A DNA stretch of 64,000 nucleotides. Source: Gnetum montanum. Taxonomy: Eukaryota > Streptophyta > Gnetopsida > Gnetales > Gnetaceae. Location of the stretch: the NCBI GenBank assembly GCA_015680685.1, contig MNCI01004738.1:541420-605419 (forward strand), given 5' to 3'. Each line of letters opens with the position of its first letter. Within the stretch, counting starts at the first letter, position 1. A program made the position numbers and the translations under genes. The notes below the pieces were generated by a model that worked only from the letters and a program-made list of their open reading frames with translations, made no database searches and had not been told where the DNA came from. Of the stretch, positions 1-10,859 are shown one piece after another.

Positions 1-609
1 TTTTTTTTTTTCACTTGATTAAATCCAGAGAAGTTGCCAACCTTCAGGCATGGGTGCATGTCTTTCCAGTGGGACTCCCCAGAACAGCGTTTGATTTTTG
101 AGTGCCCTTTTGATTACTCTTACTCCCATTTTTCATTGGATCTACAAGGATCTTAGTACAACCATATTGCATGATAACTCCCATAGGCATCACTAAAGAG
201 AATTCGCAAGTCCCCTTGATGTCACATCCTAATCATTCCCTCTTGGTCCATCCTTCTTCATTCTGGGTACAATGAACACAAAATTAATTTTAAGTTTTAG
301 AAATTTCAAGAATATCACTGTACCCTCGAACAAAACCTCTTATTTGTAGAGTGGATGAGTGGGTGTAATAGGCTCACTATTCCAAATAATTGACCACTCA
401 TGACTTAATAACATAAAACACACCTCAACCAATGATCCACATGAGCGTTTTATTCGTAGACGAGATTACTTACAAAAACGGAAAAAGATAAAACACACAA
501 AAACACAAAAAGATAAAAAGATAAAACAAAAAGTTGAGAAAAATGAAAAACTGGAAAACAAAAAGTTGTAAAATCAAAGAAAATGAAAAATATTTATTAA
601 TCCTGCTTA

Positions 610-2588
610 TTATTGAAATGGGGGGTATCCCCCATAACTAAACGGTGGAGTATGGCAATGATTAATAAATGAAAAATGAGGATCCTTGCATATTGGAAAT
701 ATTGAAATCGGTCCATACTTATCACCTTGGATTTCACACACTTTATAATAAACACAGTGGGGCACTTCATACGATGTAGTTCCCGGATAACGAGTTGACC
801 CACTATGATATTTAGGACCATTAGATGGTATGCAAGGATTGGACTGATGCCTCCCATGGTTATGTTCATTGGGCCTTGTGGTTGTTGGAGTGTAAGTTGG
901 TGGCCCTGATGAAGTTACATGAGGCATTGGGTTCGAAGGTAAGGGTACAGCACAGTGTTGGACTTGTGCTGAGTTGGAAGATGCAGTGGCCTCAGAGTTG
1001 TGTTGTCCCTTCCTACGGCTGTGTTTAAAGAAGGGACGACTTTGATGTTGAGGAGGCCTTTCACTGCTGTTAATAGCAGTAGCACAAGTGTTGTTCGTGG
1101 GTTGCGGTGGTACAAACACCTTAGGAACAGTTGGTGGCATTGTGGAAGGAGGGAAAGGATAAGAATGTTGAAAGTTAGGAGGAGGATAAGGTGCACAAGG
1201 TGGTGGTTGTGTTGGAGGTATGGGTTGATGGTATTGTGAAGAATGGTATTGTGGTGAGATAAAGTGTGGTGGCCCAGTTGAAGAAACAGGATGTTGAACG
1301 TTATAAGCATTTGGATTCGGAAAATGTGAAGGGTGCCTCCAGTCTAAGGGTGGATTCCCCCACGACTGGGATTGTTGCCACTGTGGTCTAACACAGTATC
1401 TCTGTACGAACTCTGGATGTAACGTGTTTCCCCAATGCTCATGTAGATGTAACAATATTGGGCATTGGCCTTTGGGGTGATCGTACAGGCATATGTTGCA
1501 TTCATATGTATGATTGGCAGTTGAGCGCTTATTCCCTTCGTTCTTTCTTTTCGAATGTCTAATGTTTTGTCCTGCTTCTTGGGTTGTCAAAACTCTATCT
1601 CCAATGATGTTGATAAATTCTCCACACTTTTGATTCATCCATTCCAACATCTTATTGATCTTTGCCTCGGCTTCTTCTAACAATTGTTGTATTGGCAAAG
1701 ATGATGTTTCCACCTTGAGATTTGTTGATTTCTCCTTGTTATGATCATGGACCTTTGTTAAGTTGAAATTTTGGTCCCGTTGATGTTTTTCAACACTCTC
1801 CCATGTAGCTATTTCTCCTTCTTCTTTTGCTACCCTTTGAATAAACTCTTGAATTTGATGGGTTCGTAGGTTGTATAGTTGACCGTGGGCATACGTTCCT
1901 AAGGTCTCTCTGGTTTCATTACGTAGCCCATCAACCATATGGTACATTAGCCTTTCCTTGGAAAACCCATGGCCTGGACAGTTGTTTAATAGTGAATAAT
2001 ATCTTTCTAAGGCCATGTCCAAGGGTTCATGTTTTGCTTGTTTCCACTCTTGGATTTGTTTCCTCAAGGCTGATATTCTTGTGTAGGTTTGATATTTTTC
2101 ATTAATGACCTCTACCATTTTGACCAGTGTCATATTGAATTTGGTTTTAATGATCTGTACCATACTTTTGCTTGTTCAACGAGTGTCATGGGAAAGAGCT
2201 TAAGTTTTTGCCAACTGTTATCAATGTTATTCCATGTGCAGGCATCGTAGAAGGCTAGTAAATGTTGATGCGGATCTAAGTCATAGCCTCTTGAAAATTT
2301 GGGAAAGTTGTTTAAATCGAGCCTAGGTAGTCAGCTCTCTTTACGATGCCTACGTGAGATTCGAATAGCCTCTTGTATTTGCGTTAAGCTTGTAGTGGCC
2401 AGTGGGGGTTCATCGTCATCGGGTAAGTTATGCTTTCGTGTGTTATGATGACGTTGTTTTTGTTCATTCTTATAGGAAACTCCCACTTCAGGTTGTATAC
2501 TCCAATCTTCATCGTCATATAGCTCGTTGGTTCTCCAATGAACTTCCTCACTAAGTGTGGCATTATTATCATCTTGTAGGAGAGGCAT
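610..2588 (-). pseudogene. gag: Gag polyprotein of element A, frameshifted
   Basis: This is the capsid/nucleocapsid gene of an LTR element. The start at 2588 matches the start of the gag in B (MSLLQD-type N-terminus). The first frame runs to a TGA at 2331 and can be followed past it; the frame changes near 2160, and the rest (2163-610) is open for 517 codons. Visible parts are a capsid-like region with PLDMALERYY and CPGHGFS, a Lys/Glu-rich linker, a zinc-knuckle-like CNICLYDHPKGQC, and a long Pro/Gln/His-rich tail ending in GGYPPFQ. There is no protease downstream. The stop and the frameshift make it a pseudogene, although the long second frame suggests a younger copy than B. Confidence 0.85.
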
Positions 2589-2701
2589 TGTTGTGTGTGA
2601 ATTTATGTGACTTTTTATAATTACTTCTTTTTAAGAGATATATCATTAAGTTCTTTACAGTGACCTTGTATGATATAACTAATCTAGATAATTGGCACCA
2701 T

Positions 2702-2718
2702 CCCCGGCAATGGCGCCA
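2702..2718 (-). other. Primer binding site of A (tRNA-Asp)
   Basis: Read on the minus strand this is TGGCGCCATTGCCGGGG, one mismatch from the complement of the 3' end of plant tRNA-Asp (TGGCGCCGTTGCCGGGG). It lies one base from the LTR end, which fixes the element orientation. Confidence 0.9.
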
Positions 2719-2719
2719 A

Positions 2720-3599
2720 TGATGAGTGGCGAGGTACTCCTATACTCAACCATACGAAATGAGTGTCGCACGCGCGATCCGCTCGAACTCCGCAGATGGA
2801 TTGGTTGTGGCACCTAGATAGTTAGCCTTAGGTCGCAGTTCGCTATCTTCCCACCTGGACTAGTATTGTATATTTGTCATGTATGGTTTAATCCAGTGTG
2901 AGGTGTATGATGTGTTCCTAATTCTATGCTACTCCTGAAGGCAGAGGAAAATAATATTTAACTAAGCTAAGCTAGGAGGAAAAGGGTAAGAAAATCTAAT
3001 CTAGCCTAAGTGCGATGAGCAACCGATTCCTTGATCAACCGTACACATCTTGGACTTCGTGCACGACTACCACTAGGACTACCAAGTGTAGCTCCTAGGT
3101 ACGCCACTGGGATTACCAAGCGCAGATCCCAAATACGCCACTAGGTTACCAAGCGTAGATCCTGGATACGCCACTGGGCTACCAAGTAGTCACACTTAAA
3201 TGCTCGTAATCAAGTCGTACTCGTTCCACTTCTAGGAGTTTAAGGGTGGGAGAGAGAACACAGTAAATAACATTAAATAAATAACAAAGTGAATGCTGCA
3301 ATGATGAAGTAATCTCGATCTTTATTGCCGGTCATGTGCGTGTCCAAGTACGGCACACTCGAATAAAGACACCGTACAATTACATTCACCACACTGCGGG
3401 CAGACACGGGAAAAAATCTAACTCTGGAGGGATCAAACTGCTAGAGCTTCGCTACTCTAAAATTGGGATCCCGAACAAGGGAGAGCCGCGTCTTATTTAT
3501 AGATATGGCGGCGGACTGCGATATCGTGTACGCGATATCGTAGGGAAGACGCGATATCGCGTATGTGATATCGTGGCCTATGCGAATCGTGTCTCATCA
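2720..3599 (-). repeat. 5' LTR of element A
   Basis: On the minus strand it begins TGATGAGACACG and ends CTCATCA, so it has TG...CA ends. It is 880 bp long, close to the 828-829 bp LTRs of B. The R-U5 part (2720 to about 3450) is closely related to B. The AATAAA signal and the U5 end next to the primer site are in the expected order. Confidence 0.9.
3494..3572 (-). promoter_or_regulatory. U3 promoter of A: four phased GATATC boxes plus TATA
   Basis: GATATC hexamers start at 3520, 3534, 3553 and 3567 (steps 14, 19, 14). On the minus strand TATAAATA occupies 3501-3494, starting 24 bp after the start of the last box. The boxes and the TATA position are read directly; promoter function is inferred from their place in U3. 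Confidence 0.75.
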
Positions 3600-4648
3600 C
3601 CTCATAATCAAAGTTTTGTTTGGTAGTTAAACAATGTGATAAAAAAGCAGTGCTTTGATGCTGTAGTGTGCCTTAGGTATAGGGTCTTTTATACATAAGT
3701 ATATAATGTTGATCATTCATAAGTGGGCTCCAAATTTTGATAATTAATTTGAAGAATATTCTTAAGTTCCATGTTTTGTTGAGCTATTTGATCTTCTGTT
3801 GATTTTTTAAAGAGCTAAATAGCAAATTATGATCCTTCTTAGTCCCATTAAATATATGGAATCTATTTCAACAACATTTGATTCTTGTAGATGTTTTTTT
3901 TGGTTGAAATGAATATTCTTAATTGTTAAAAAGGAATTGACAATACAAGTAGGCAGGAAAACTTATATTCAACTAATTACATAGTATAATCTTCTTAATT
4001 CTTCCAAATTTTGTCATCATAAATGACATTTGTTTAATGCTTTTCTTTTCTACTCATGAAAAAAAGATTTTGAAGGAAAGAAAAAAATGTGTTGAAGTTG
4101 AATATATATAAAAACAATATGAAGTTGATGATACGAAAAATCAAGTTAATGTCAACAATAAGATTAGATGACAATAAGGAATTCAGAGAAAATAAAAGCT
4201 CCTATGTATATTTTTATTAGTACTAGAGAAAGTATTGATTAGCTTGAATAGATAGCTCATAAGGAAAATGTTTCCTTGTTTGACAAGAATACTATTAATT
4301 CAAAGATTAAAACTAGTGTATAGCATGGTAGAGATTCTTGACATAAGATTAACAATAAATGATAAGGCAAAGATCTTCTAGAAGATGTGCTACCATTTTT
4401 CGGTGAATCTTGCTTTGATACAAATATTGATATTAAGCCACAACTTTCTATCTCGAATCCTTTTGTTATTTTATATTCAAGCATGGATGTTAAAAAGTGA
4501 GGTAAATGTTGTTAGGACTAAGACCTTTGTCCCTACTAATAATTAATTTTTTCACCCATTTTTAAAGTATTAATTGTAAGGTTATATACCTCAGTAGATA
4601 GTCCTAAAATCAGAAAGTTTATTATTTCCACACACACACTTAGTAGAC

Positions 4649-4690
4649 AACATATATATATATATATATATATGCTATATGTGTGTGTGT
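4649..4690. repeat. TA/TG microsatellite
   Basis: A run of alternating TA is followed by alternating TG, flanked by imperfect inverted copies of a segment reading roughly CACACACTTAGTAGAC and GTCTACTAAGTGT. The arms could form a hairpin around the TA core. Confidence 0.8.
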
Positions 4691-5034
4691 AGTCTACTAA
4701 GTGTCCAGTGTGTGATGTACACTATATTTTTTTTGGCTTATTATTAATATTCTTTTTGGATGCACATCCCCACCCAATGATATGTTAATTGAGGGATAAG
4801 ATTTTTTATTTGAAATTTCCAAGTTAGGGGTTTGATTATAGTGGACAATAATGAGTTATAAAGTTTTATTTTGACTATATGTCTTGGGGATAAATATTGT
4901 TTAAGAAAAAGTTTCAAGTTGCAACATTCTCTTAGATTTCATTCGTTTAATGCTCCACATTATGTAGTAACATGGTTAATAGCCAAAACTCTCATAGTAT
5001 AATTTTAAGAAAATGAGATAGCCTTTGGATATTT

Positions 5035-5190
5035 TTATGTACTGGTAAGATGCTTGTTTCTCAAGTTAGTGGATTTGAGCTTGGATACAATCACTTGAAG
5101 AGGTTAGGCCTTTGCTCATTCAATGAACTTGTTGGAACCTTGCTTGGTGAGATGAGCATTGATACTTTTGGTGATGATCCCTTTTTAGGT
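5035..5190 (+). mobile_element. tRNA-derived SINE, copy 1
   Basis: The segment from 5041 (ACTGGTAAGATGCTTGTTTC) to the T-run near 5186 aligns along its length with the reverse complement of 5595-5763. Shared blocks are TCTCAAGT, a degenerate polymerase III B-box (GATTTGAGCTTGG), AAGAGGTTAGG, TTTGCTCAT and GAGATGAG. It is more diverged than copy 2 and I could not find its target-site duplication. Confidence 0.6.
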
Positions 5191-5594
5191 GTCTAAATAG
5201 AATAGGATTCTAATTGAGTTAACAATATAAAAATCTCTTTAATTTTAGTTATTTTCCCATGAAAACTTAATACTCAAAAAGAATATTTTAGTAATAAAAG
5301 TATTTGAAAATGTACTTGGATTTAGATTTTTTGCTTGGATCTTAACATTTGGAAGAAATAATTTTTTAAAGGAAATCATGGGGACCACTTGGTATTTACC
5401 TATCATGTGATAAAGTTACAAAGTCATTTTGCTTTTTGAAATATACAAGGGTTCACGTTTTGGTAGAACAACAATAATCATTTTTTTAAAAAGAAGATTT
5501 GTAGTTAGTTAAGGAAGATGTATGGAGAATTCATGTTCAATCTAAATATATTTTTTAATGAGGTTAATCCTAGTATAATAATTTATCAAGGTAT

Positions 5595-5763
5595 AAAAAG
5601 TATCATCACCTAAAGCCAAAGTCCTCATCTCATTAAGTAGGGTCATGGAAGGGTTGGTAGATGAGCAAAAACCTAACCTCTTTGAGTGGTTATGCCCAGG
5701 CTCAAACCCAGGTCTTCGACTTGAGAAATGAGCATCTTACTATCACTCCAAATGATGGCTCCA
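5595..5763 (-). mobile_element. tRNA-derived SINE, copy 2, with 18-bp target-site duplication
   Basis: The 169-bp body is flanked by identical 18-bp repeats (AATAATTTATCAAGGTAT at 5577-5594 and 5764-5781), the mark of LINE-driven insertion. On the minus strand it has a tRNA-like head with GTAAGATGCTCATTTCTCAAG, a B-box-like GGTTTGAGCCTGG at 5708-5696, and a short T-rich 3' end. No protein is encoded. The exact SINE family is not identified. Confidence 0.8.
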
Positions 5764-6354
5764 AATAATTTATCAAGGTATGCTAACCTAAATTCTATAA
5801 TTGATATAATAAATGTAGTCGTTGGGTTCTAAAGGCCTAAGTAGTTACATAAGAACATTCAATTTTTATTTTTGAAAATAAAATTATTAGACAAAAGCAC
5901 TAAGAACATTGTTGATAATATAGTCAATTAGGAAAATATTATTGATACTAATTCTCTACCCATTATATTTGTAATTAGTCAAAATGTTTCTGCTAACTAT
6001 GAAAATTTAATTCCTATATTTTTGTTGTAATTAGCAAGATTTTTACAAAGTTTTTGTCTTCAAGGAGAGCTATTAATATCTTTTCATGATGAGAGATGTG
6101 TTGAAAAAAATTTGATTTGAGATTACTATAGTGGATTAATCATAATTCAAAAGATAGTATAGAAAATAGTGGAAATGACAATGATGTTGTTGGTACAAAA
6201 ATTAAAATTTTAAATAGTAGAAGTGATATTACTGAAGAAGAAGAATTTGATGATGAAATGTATTGGTATAGTAAAAATGTACTAGGTATTGATCTAGAAT
6301 ATTTGATAGAAAACTTTAATTCTACAAGGTGGCTTATTCCTAACTTTAGATAGT

Positions 6355-7357
6355 TGGTGTAAGGGGTTGCACTTGATAGATCTCGTTAGGACCCAATCCA
6401 CAACTTCCAAGTAGATTTAGCTTAGAAAGTAAGAACAACACAATAAAATAGAGAAAATAATACTTATATTAAGAAAATTTTCAAATACATAGAAAATACA
6501 TCAAAGATGAGGAGCCAAGCTCAACTCACAACTCTCCCAAGAATCTTAGAGGCTACACTTGTCCTCTCTTAATCCTCAATTGCTCATAATGGAGCCCTCG
6601 CTCAAGACAAGACACTTATAAGAGATTCTCCTAACCTCTCTCAAGTGCTCTCCCTTGCCTTTCACTCAACTTCCTTGCACAAGATCTCTTCCCTTAAGAG
6701 TTCTCTCTCTTGCCCTCTATTGGGATGTTTGGTCTTTAGTGTTTGCACTTCCGCCTTTGGCACTTCGGCACTTGGCACTGCGGTCCTTGGCACTACAACA
6801 CTTGGCACTTTGGCACTAACAATGGTGAATTACATCAATATTTATAAGCAACTAGAAGGTAAAAATCCTAAAAACCTTTTCTCAACTCTAAACTTGAGGT
6901 TCCCCCAACTATTTTCCAAGTCTTCTCACCTTCTTCTCAACTATTTCCATCTTGCTTTGGCTATTTCCTGAATTGGAATGGGTGTTTTTAGAAGTTTTTC
7001 CATGTGTCTGGGTCATCTCTAACTTTGTTGGGCTGTCTCTTGCGAAAACCTAGCTTTTAAGAGAGATGTCTACTATTTTTGGTGGATGTATACTTTGGAC
7101 TTGGGATGTCTACACTTTAGGGGAGACATCTATCCTATAGGTGCGAAAAATAAAAATGCTTGTTTTGATGTCGAGAGCCTTCAGATGCCTCCAAACAAGT
7201 TCTCATAGATCTTGGAACCTCCTAAACTCATGAAAATAAGCCAAAACACCCTGAAACATGCTAAAATATCCAAGAACCATCCTCAACAAAATCAACACAA
7301 AAAGACACACAACATGTAGGGTAGAACAAGGGGATCAGAAGAGGTGTCCCTACACCA
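6355..7357 (-). repeat. 3' LTR of element G
   Basis: Direct repeat of 9158-10164 with scattered substitutions and small indels. Ends are TGGTGTA and TACACCA. Confidence 0.9.
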
Positions 7358-7380
7358 CAACTCCCCTACCCTTAAAAATG

Positions 7381-9025
7381 TCATGCTTCATGACCTTCCA
7401 TAAGTTGAAAGGCACCATGCCCCCATGACTCAAGGCCATCACAATAATCATGACTCCATGCACTAGAAACATGAGAATGAGTATTGTTTGAGGTTTTGGT
7501 TTTGAGCTTCCCTTGCCCATGGGGGCTTTTCTTCATGCCCCACCATGCTTTCTTTATTTGAGTATCTCCTTGGAATGCTTCCCTTGCATCCCCATGATGA
7601 CTCAAACCTACAACAAATAAAGAAAAAGAAAAAGAAAAAGGATTAGGCTTCCATAATTCAACATCCTTTCTTCTCTTCTTTTTTCTCTTCTTCACCTTCT
7701 TCTTCTTGGTGTTTGGAAGACTACCATTTAGCTTCCTTTCATCACCATCATGTAGATTACCTTCATGTTACACTTCCATTTTACAGTGAAGATAATCAAA
7801 TCCATCAACACACTTCACAAATTTATCATTGCTATAATCAATAGCAAGCATCTCCAAATTTTGGAAAATCATATCATTATCAATGTCTTTACTTACATTA
7901 ATAATGACATTCTTACAATGACTATTCCAATAGCCATCATCATCAAACAAATTACCATTAGTAGTCTTCCTCTTACTAACAATGGCACCAAAAGTCACAA
8001 CATGATTCTTAGTCTCATCACAATCACCGCAATGATCATGATGCTCATCATTACCATTGAACAAACCACTACCAAGCTAAAGTGAAAAACTAGCATCCAA
8101 CACACTAGCTTCAACATGAGAGACATTACTACCATCAACAAGGTAAAGCTCATTCTTCCTTACCTCTTCATGGCTTCTCCCATCCATCTTTGGTTTAACT
8201 TGATCTTCAATATGTGGCTGTCCAATCTCATCAAAGCTTGAAGGTTCAAGATTTTAAATAGAGGTTTTTAATCCCAATAGGTTCTCCTCTTTAAAAGAAT
8301 TAGCAACAAGCTCTTCATCCCACTTTGGAGGTTCCAACTCAAAAGGCAAACTCTCCTCTATAGCTTTAACATTAGTTTCATCAGAAACATCATTAAAGTA
8401 ATTATTCTTTCACATACCTTGACTAGAAGACTCACCTCTCTCCCATGAGATAGTCTTAACTTGACTTAGAATCTCCTTTCCCTTACCACAAGGTGTAGAA
8501 CAATTGCAAAAAGAATGAGAATCATATTTTCTAGTGTTTCCCTTGATCCTCATTGAAGAAGTCCCTTGATCCTTACCACTCTCTTGGCTTAGATCCTTTA
8601 CCTCCCATGACTCACGAGGTAGGAACCCTCCTTGATTAGCAACACATACCGTCTTGGACTTTGAAGATCTCTTGTCCCCTTTTATGAAGCTCTTGGTTCC
8701 CTCCCCTTGAGTATTGAGCACTCCTTCACTCAATAAAAGATACTTGAGAACTCCTTTTCTCATTGATCTCTACTTCATTAGACCATTCATCTTCCTTTCC
8801 TTCTTGATGGCTAGAAGATATTCTATCAATTCTCCTCAAAATATTTTCCATGTTAGTCTTGAATTTCTCCATATCCCTTTTTGAAGTTTTTGCAAAATCT
8901 TGGTGCTTGTGGACCTTTCCTTTGGAAAGAACTTCTTGCATTTTAGCCACAAAAGCTTTAAAGGAGTTCTTGAACTCTTGAAGCTCTTGTTTAAGCTCTT
9001 GATATGTCTTCTTCTTTAGACCCAT
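7381..9025 (-). pseudogene. Uncharacterised ORF of element G
   Basis: The reading starts at an ATG at 9025 (MGLKKKTYQELKQELQEF), continues in that frame to about 8740, and then in one other frame to a stop at 7381, broken by in-frame stops at about 8410, 8252 and 8066, and at 7765. Together this is roughly 540 codons. The N-terminal 100 residues are Lys/Glu/Gln-rich and likely coiled-coil. The middle is acidic, the C-terminal part has a KKKKVKKRKKKRRKD basic patch, and the end is His/Gly-rich (SHDYCDGLESWGHG). I recognise no Gag zinc knuckle, protease, RT or integrase. It fills the whole interior, so it is probably the element's own protein; its role is unknown. Confidence 0.6.
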
Positions 9026-9137
9026 ACCTAAAAAACAACAATGATATCTAAAAGCAAATACACAAATATCCACAATAATGTTCCTTTCATTCAAAGAAAA
9101 CACCAAGCCTCAACATAGAAGTGTGAAAACCTCTAAA

Positions 9138-9154
9138 CCTTTGCTTTGATACCA
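9138..9154 (-). other. Primer binding site of G (tRNA-iMet type)
   Basis: The minus strand reads TGGTATCAAAGCAAAGG. The first 12 bases match the usual initiator-Met primer site TGGTATCAGAGC with one change. It lies three bases inside the LTR end. Confidence 0.8.
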
Positions 9155-9157
9155 AAC

Positions 9158-10164
9158 TGGTGTAGGGGGTTGCATTTGATAGATCCCATTAGGACCCAAT
9201 CCATAACTTCTAAGAAAATTTAGCATAGAAAGTAAGAACAACACAATAAAATAGAGAAAGCAATACTTATATTAAGAAATTTCTCAAAAACATAGAAAAT
9301 ACTTCAAAGATGAGGAGCCAAGCTTAACTCAAAACTCTCCCAAGGATCTTAGAGGCTATACTTGTCCTCTCCTAATCCTCAATTGCTCAGAATGGAGCCC
9401 TAACTCAAGACAAGAAACTTATAAGAGATTCTCCTAACCTCTCTCAAGTGTTCTCCCTTGCCTTTCACTCAACTTCCTTGCATAAGGTCTCTTCTTGCAC
9501 AAGCTTTCTTTCCTTGCACAAGCTCTCTTCCCTCAAGAGCTCTCTCTCTTGTCCTCTATTGGGATGTTTGGTCTTTAGTGTTTGCACTTTGACCCTTGGC
9601 ACTTTGGTACTAACAATCGTGAATTACATCAATATTTATAAGTAACTGGAAGGTGAAAACCTCTAAAAACCTATCCTCAACTCAACTTGAGGTTCTTTAG
9701 CTATTTTCCAAGTCTTCTCATCGTCTCCTTGGCTATTTCCATCTTTCTTTGTTTATTTCTTGAACTGGAATGGACATTTTTGGAAGTTTGCCCATATGTT
9801 TGGGTCGTCTCTAGCTTTGCTGGGACATCTTCTACGAAAACCTAGCTTTTAGGAGAGACGTTTAGTATTATTGGTAGACGTCTACTTTGGACTTGAGACG
9901 TCTACACTTCAGGGGAGATGTCTCTAGGGAGACGTCTATCTTGTAGGTGCCAAAAATAAAAATGCTTGTTTTAATGCCAAGAGCCTCCGAATACCTCCAA
10001 ACAAGTGCCCATATATCTTGAAACCTCCTAAACTCATCATAATAAGCTAAAAACACCTTGAAACATGCCAAAACATCTAAGGATCATCCTCAACAAAATC
10101 AACACAAAAAGACACACACCATGTAGGGTAGAACAAGGGGATCATAAGAGGTGTTCCTACACCA
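9158..10164 (-). repeat. 5' LTR of element G
   Basis: Direct repeat of 6355-7357. On the minus strand it ends next to the primer site. Short internal repeats such as CACTT/TTGGCACTT near 9580-9610 differ in copy number from the other LTR (6748-6812). Confidence 0.9.
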
Positions 10165-10383
10165 ATAGTCAAATGTGAGGTAGGTGGCAAAACAAAAAAC
10201 AAGACTTATTCAAAATCAAATTCATTGCTTGAAACTTGACGGGTTGTAAAAGTTTCATAAAAGTAGATAGCATGATGGGATGGTATTGTATAATGAAACC
10301 TAATATGTTATTTATTTTTCAATCTAAATGCAATTTTCAACATAGTTAAGATATTATCTTACAACAAAACTTCCAAATAGATC

Positions 10384-10660
10384 TCATAGCTTAATTAGCA
10401 AGCTTTGTTTGAGTTTACATCAACTTAGAATAGAAAGTGGAAGAAGGATGAACCCCATTAGTGAAAAATACACATGTAGGTTATGTAGGTTAGAATCTTT
10501 TGAAAATGAGTAACATATTTTTTTAAATTGTCCTTTGAATTAACATCTACAACAAAAATGTAATACTGTAAGAAAATATTTGTATAATCTATTTTTGTTG
10601 TATCCATTAGTGCTTAGTCACTATGTTGAATCTATATTTATTTTCTATGAGATGAATGTA
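10384..10660 (+). pseudogene. LINE C-terminal fragment (zinc-knuckle tail)
   Basis: One frame from about 10390 reads LISKLCLSLHQLRIESGRR, then CRLC, then an acidic run, then HIFLNCP, with one in-frame stop. This matches the conserved end of many LINE reverse transcriptases: a H-x-L-x-I-E-x-G-R block followed by a C-x2-C...H...C finger. Nothing upstream of it encodes the matching RT. It belongs to an older insertion than the LINE at 10860. Confidence 0.6.
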
Positions 10661-10859
10661 GTTTGTCCAATAAGTCTTTTTAGGTCTACAAACTTAATAA
10701 AATATTTATTTTTAGTTTTATATTATTAAAGAAAACCTTTTGGAATTCAATTCTATCATTATGAAGGAAAAATGCTATTTAGAAGGTCTTTGGTTACTAG
10801 GCAAAAATGCTTAGAACATGATACTCATTTTGAAGAATTTTAATAGCATTATTGTTTAA

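Larger units (their letters stand above)
1..3599 (-). mobile_element. Element A: Athila-like LTR retrotransposon, 3' part outside window
   Basis: The element reads right to left. Its 5' LTR is at 2720-3599, the primer binding site at 2702-2718 and a broken gag at 610-2588. Positions 1-600 are the non-coding tract after gag, matching 20813-21420 of element B. The 5-bp sequence CCTCA at 3600-3604 would be the target-site duplication, but its partner lies outside the window. Family assignment to an Athila-like Ty3/gypsy lineage rests on the tRNA-Asp primer site, the gag type and the architecture of its relatives here. No pol is visible in this part. Confidence 0.85.
3605..6349. other. Decayed AT-rich interval with two SINE copies
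   Basis: No gene can be supported. The interval holds a TA/TG microsatellite at 4649-4690 and two SINE copies (5035-5190 and 5595-5763). The end, about 5880-6349, has short open stretches rich in Asn, Ile and Lys but no domain I recognise. It lies directly against element G, which inserted at 6350-6354. Confidence 0.6.
6355..10164 (-). mobile_element. Element G: complete non-autonomous LTR retrotransposon
   Basis: Two LTRs of 1003 and 1007 bp (6355-7357 and 9158-10164) start TGGTGTA and end ACACCA. They are flanked by the 5-bp duplication ATAGT (6350-6354 and 10165-10169). The minus orientation follows from the iMet primer site at 9138-9154 and a purine-rich tract on the minus strand just left of the internal start (7358-7375). 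The 1.8-kb interior encodes one broken ORF and no recognisable protease, RT or integrase, so it is a LARD-like element. The LTRs differ at many positions, so the insertion is old. Confidence 0.9.

Noticed and set aside
915-1310. Overlapping minus and plus frames inside gag of A
   Set aside because: Shadows of the Pro/Gln/His-rich gag tail in other frames; no motif of their own.
4257-4484. 75-codon minus-strand frame
   Set aside because: Isolated in decayed AT-rich DNA with no recognisable motif.
7765-8085. 106-codon plus-strand frame in G
   Set aside because: Antisense to the element's own ORF; Ile/Thr-rich composition reflects the reverse complement of Asp/Asn codons.
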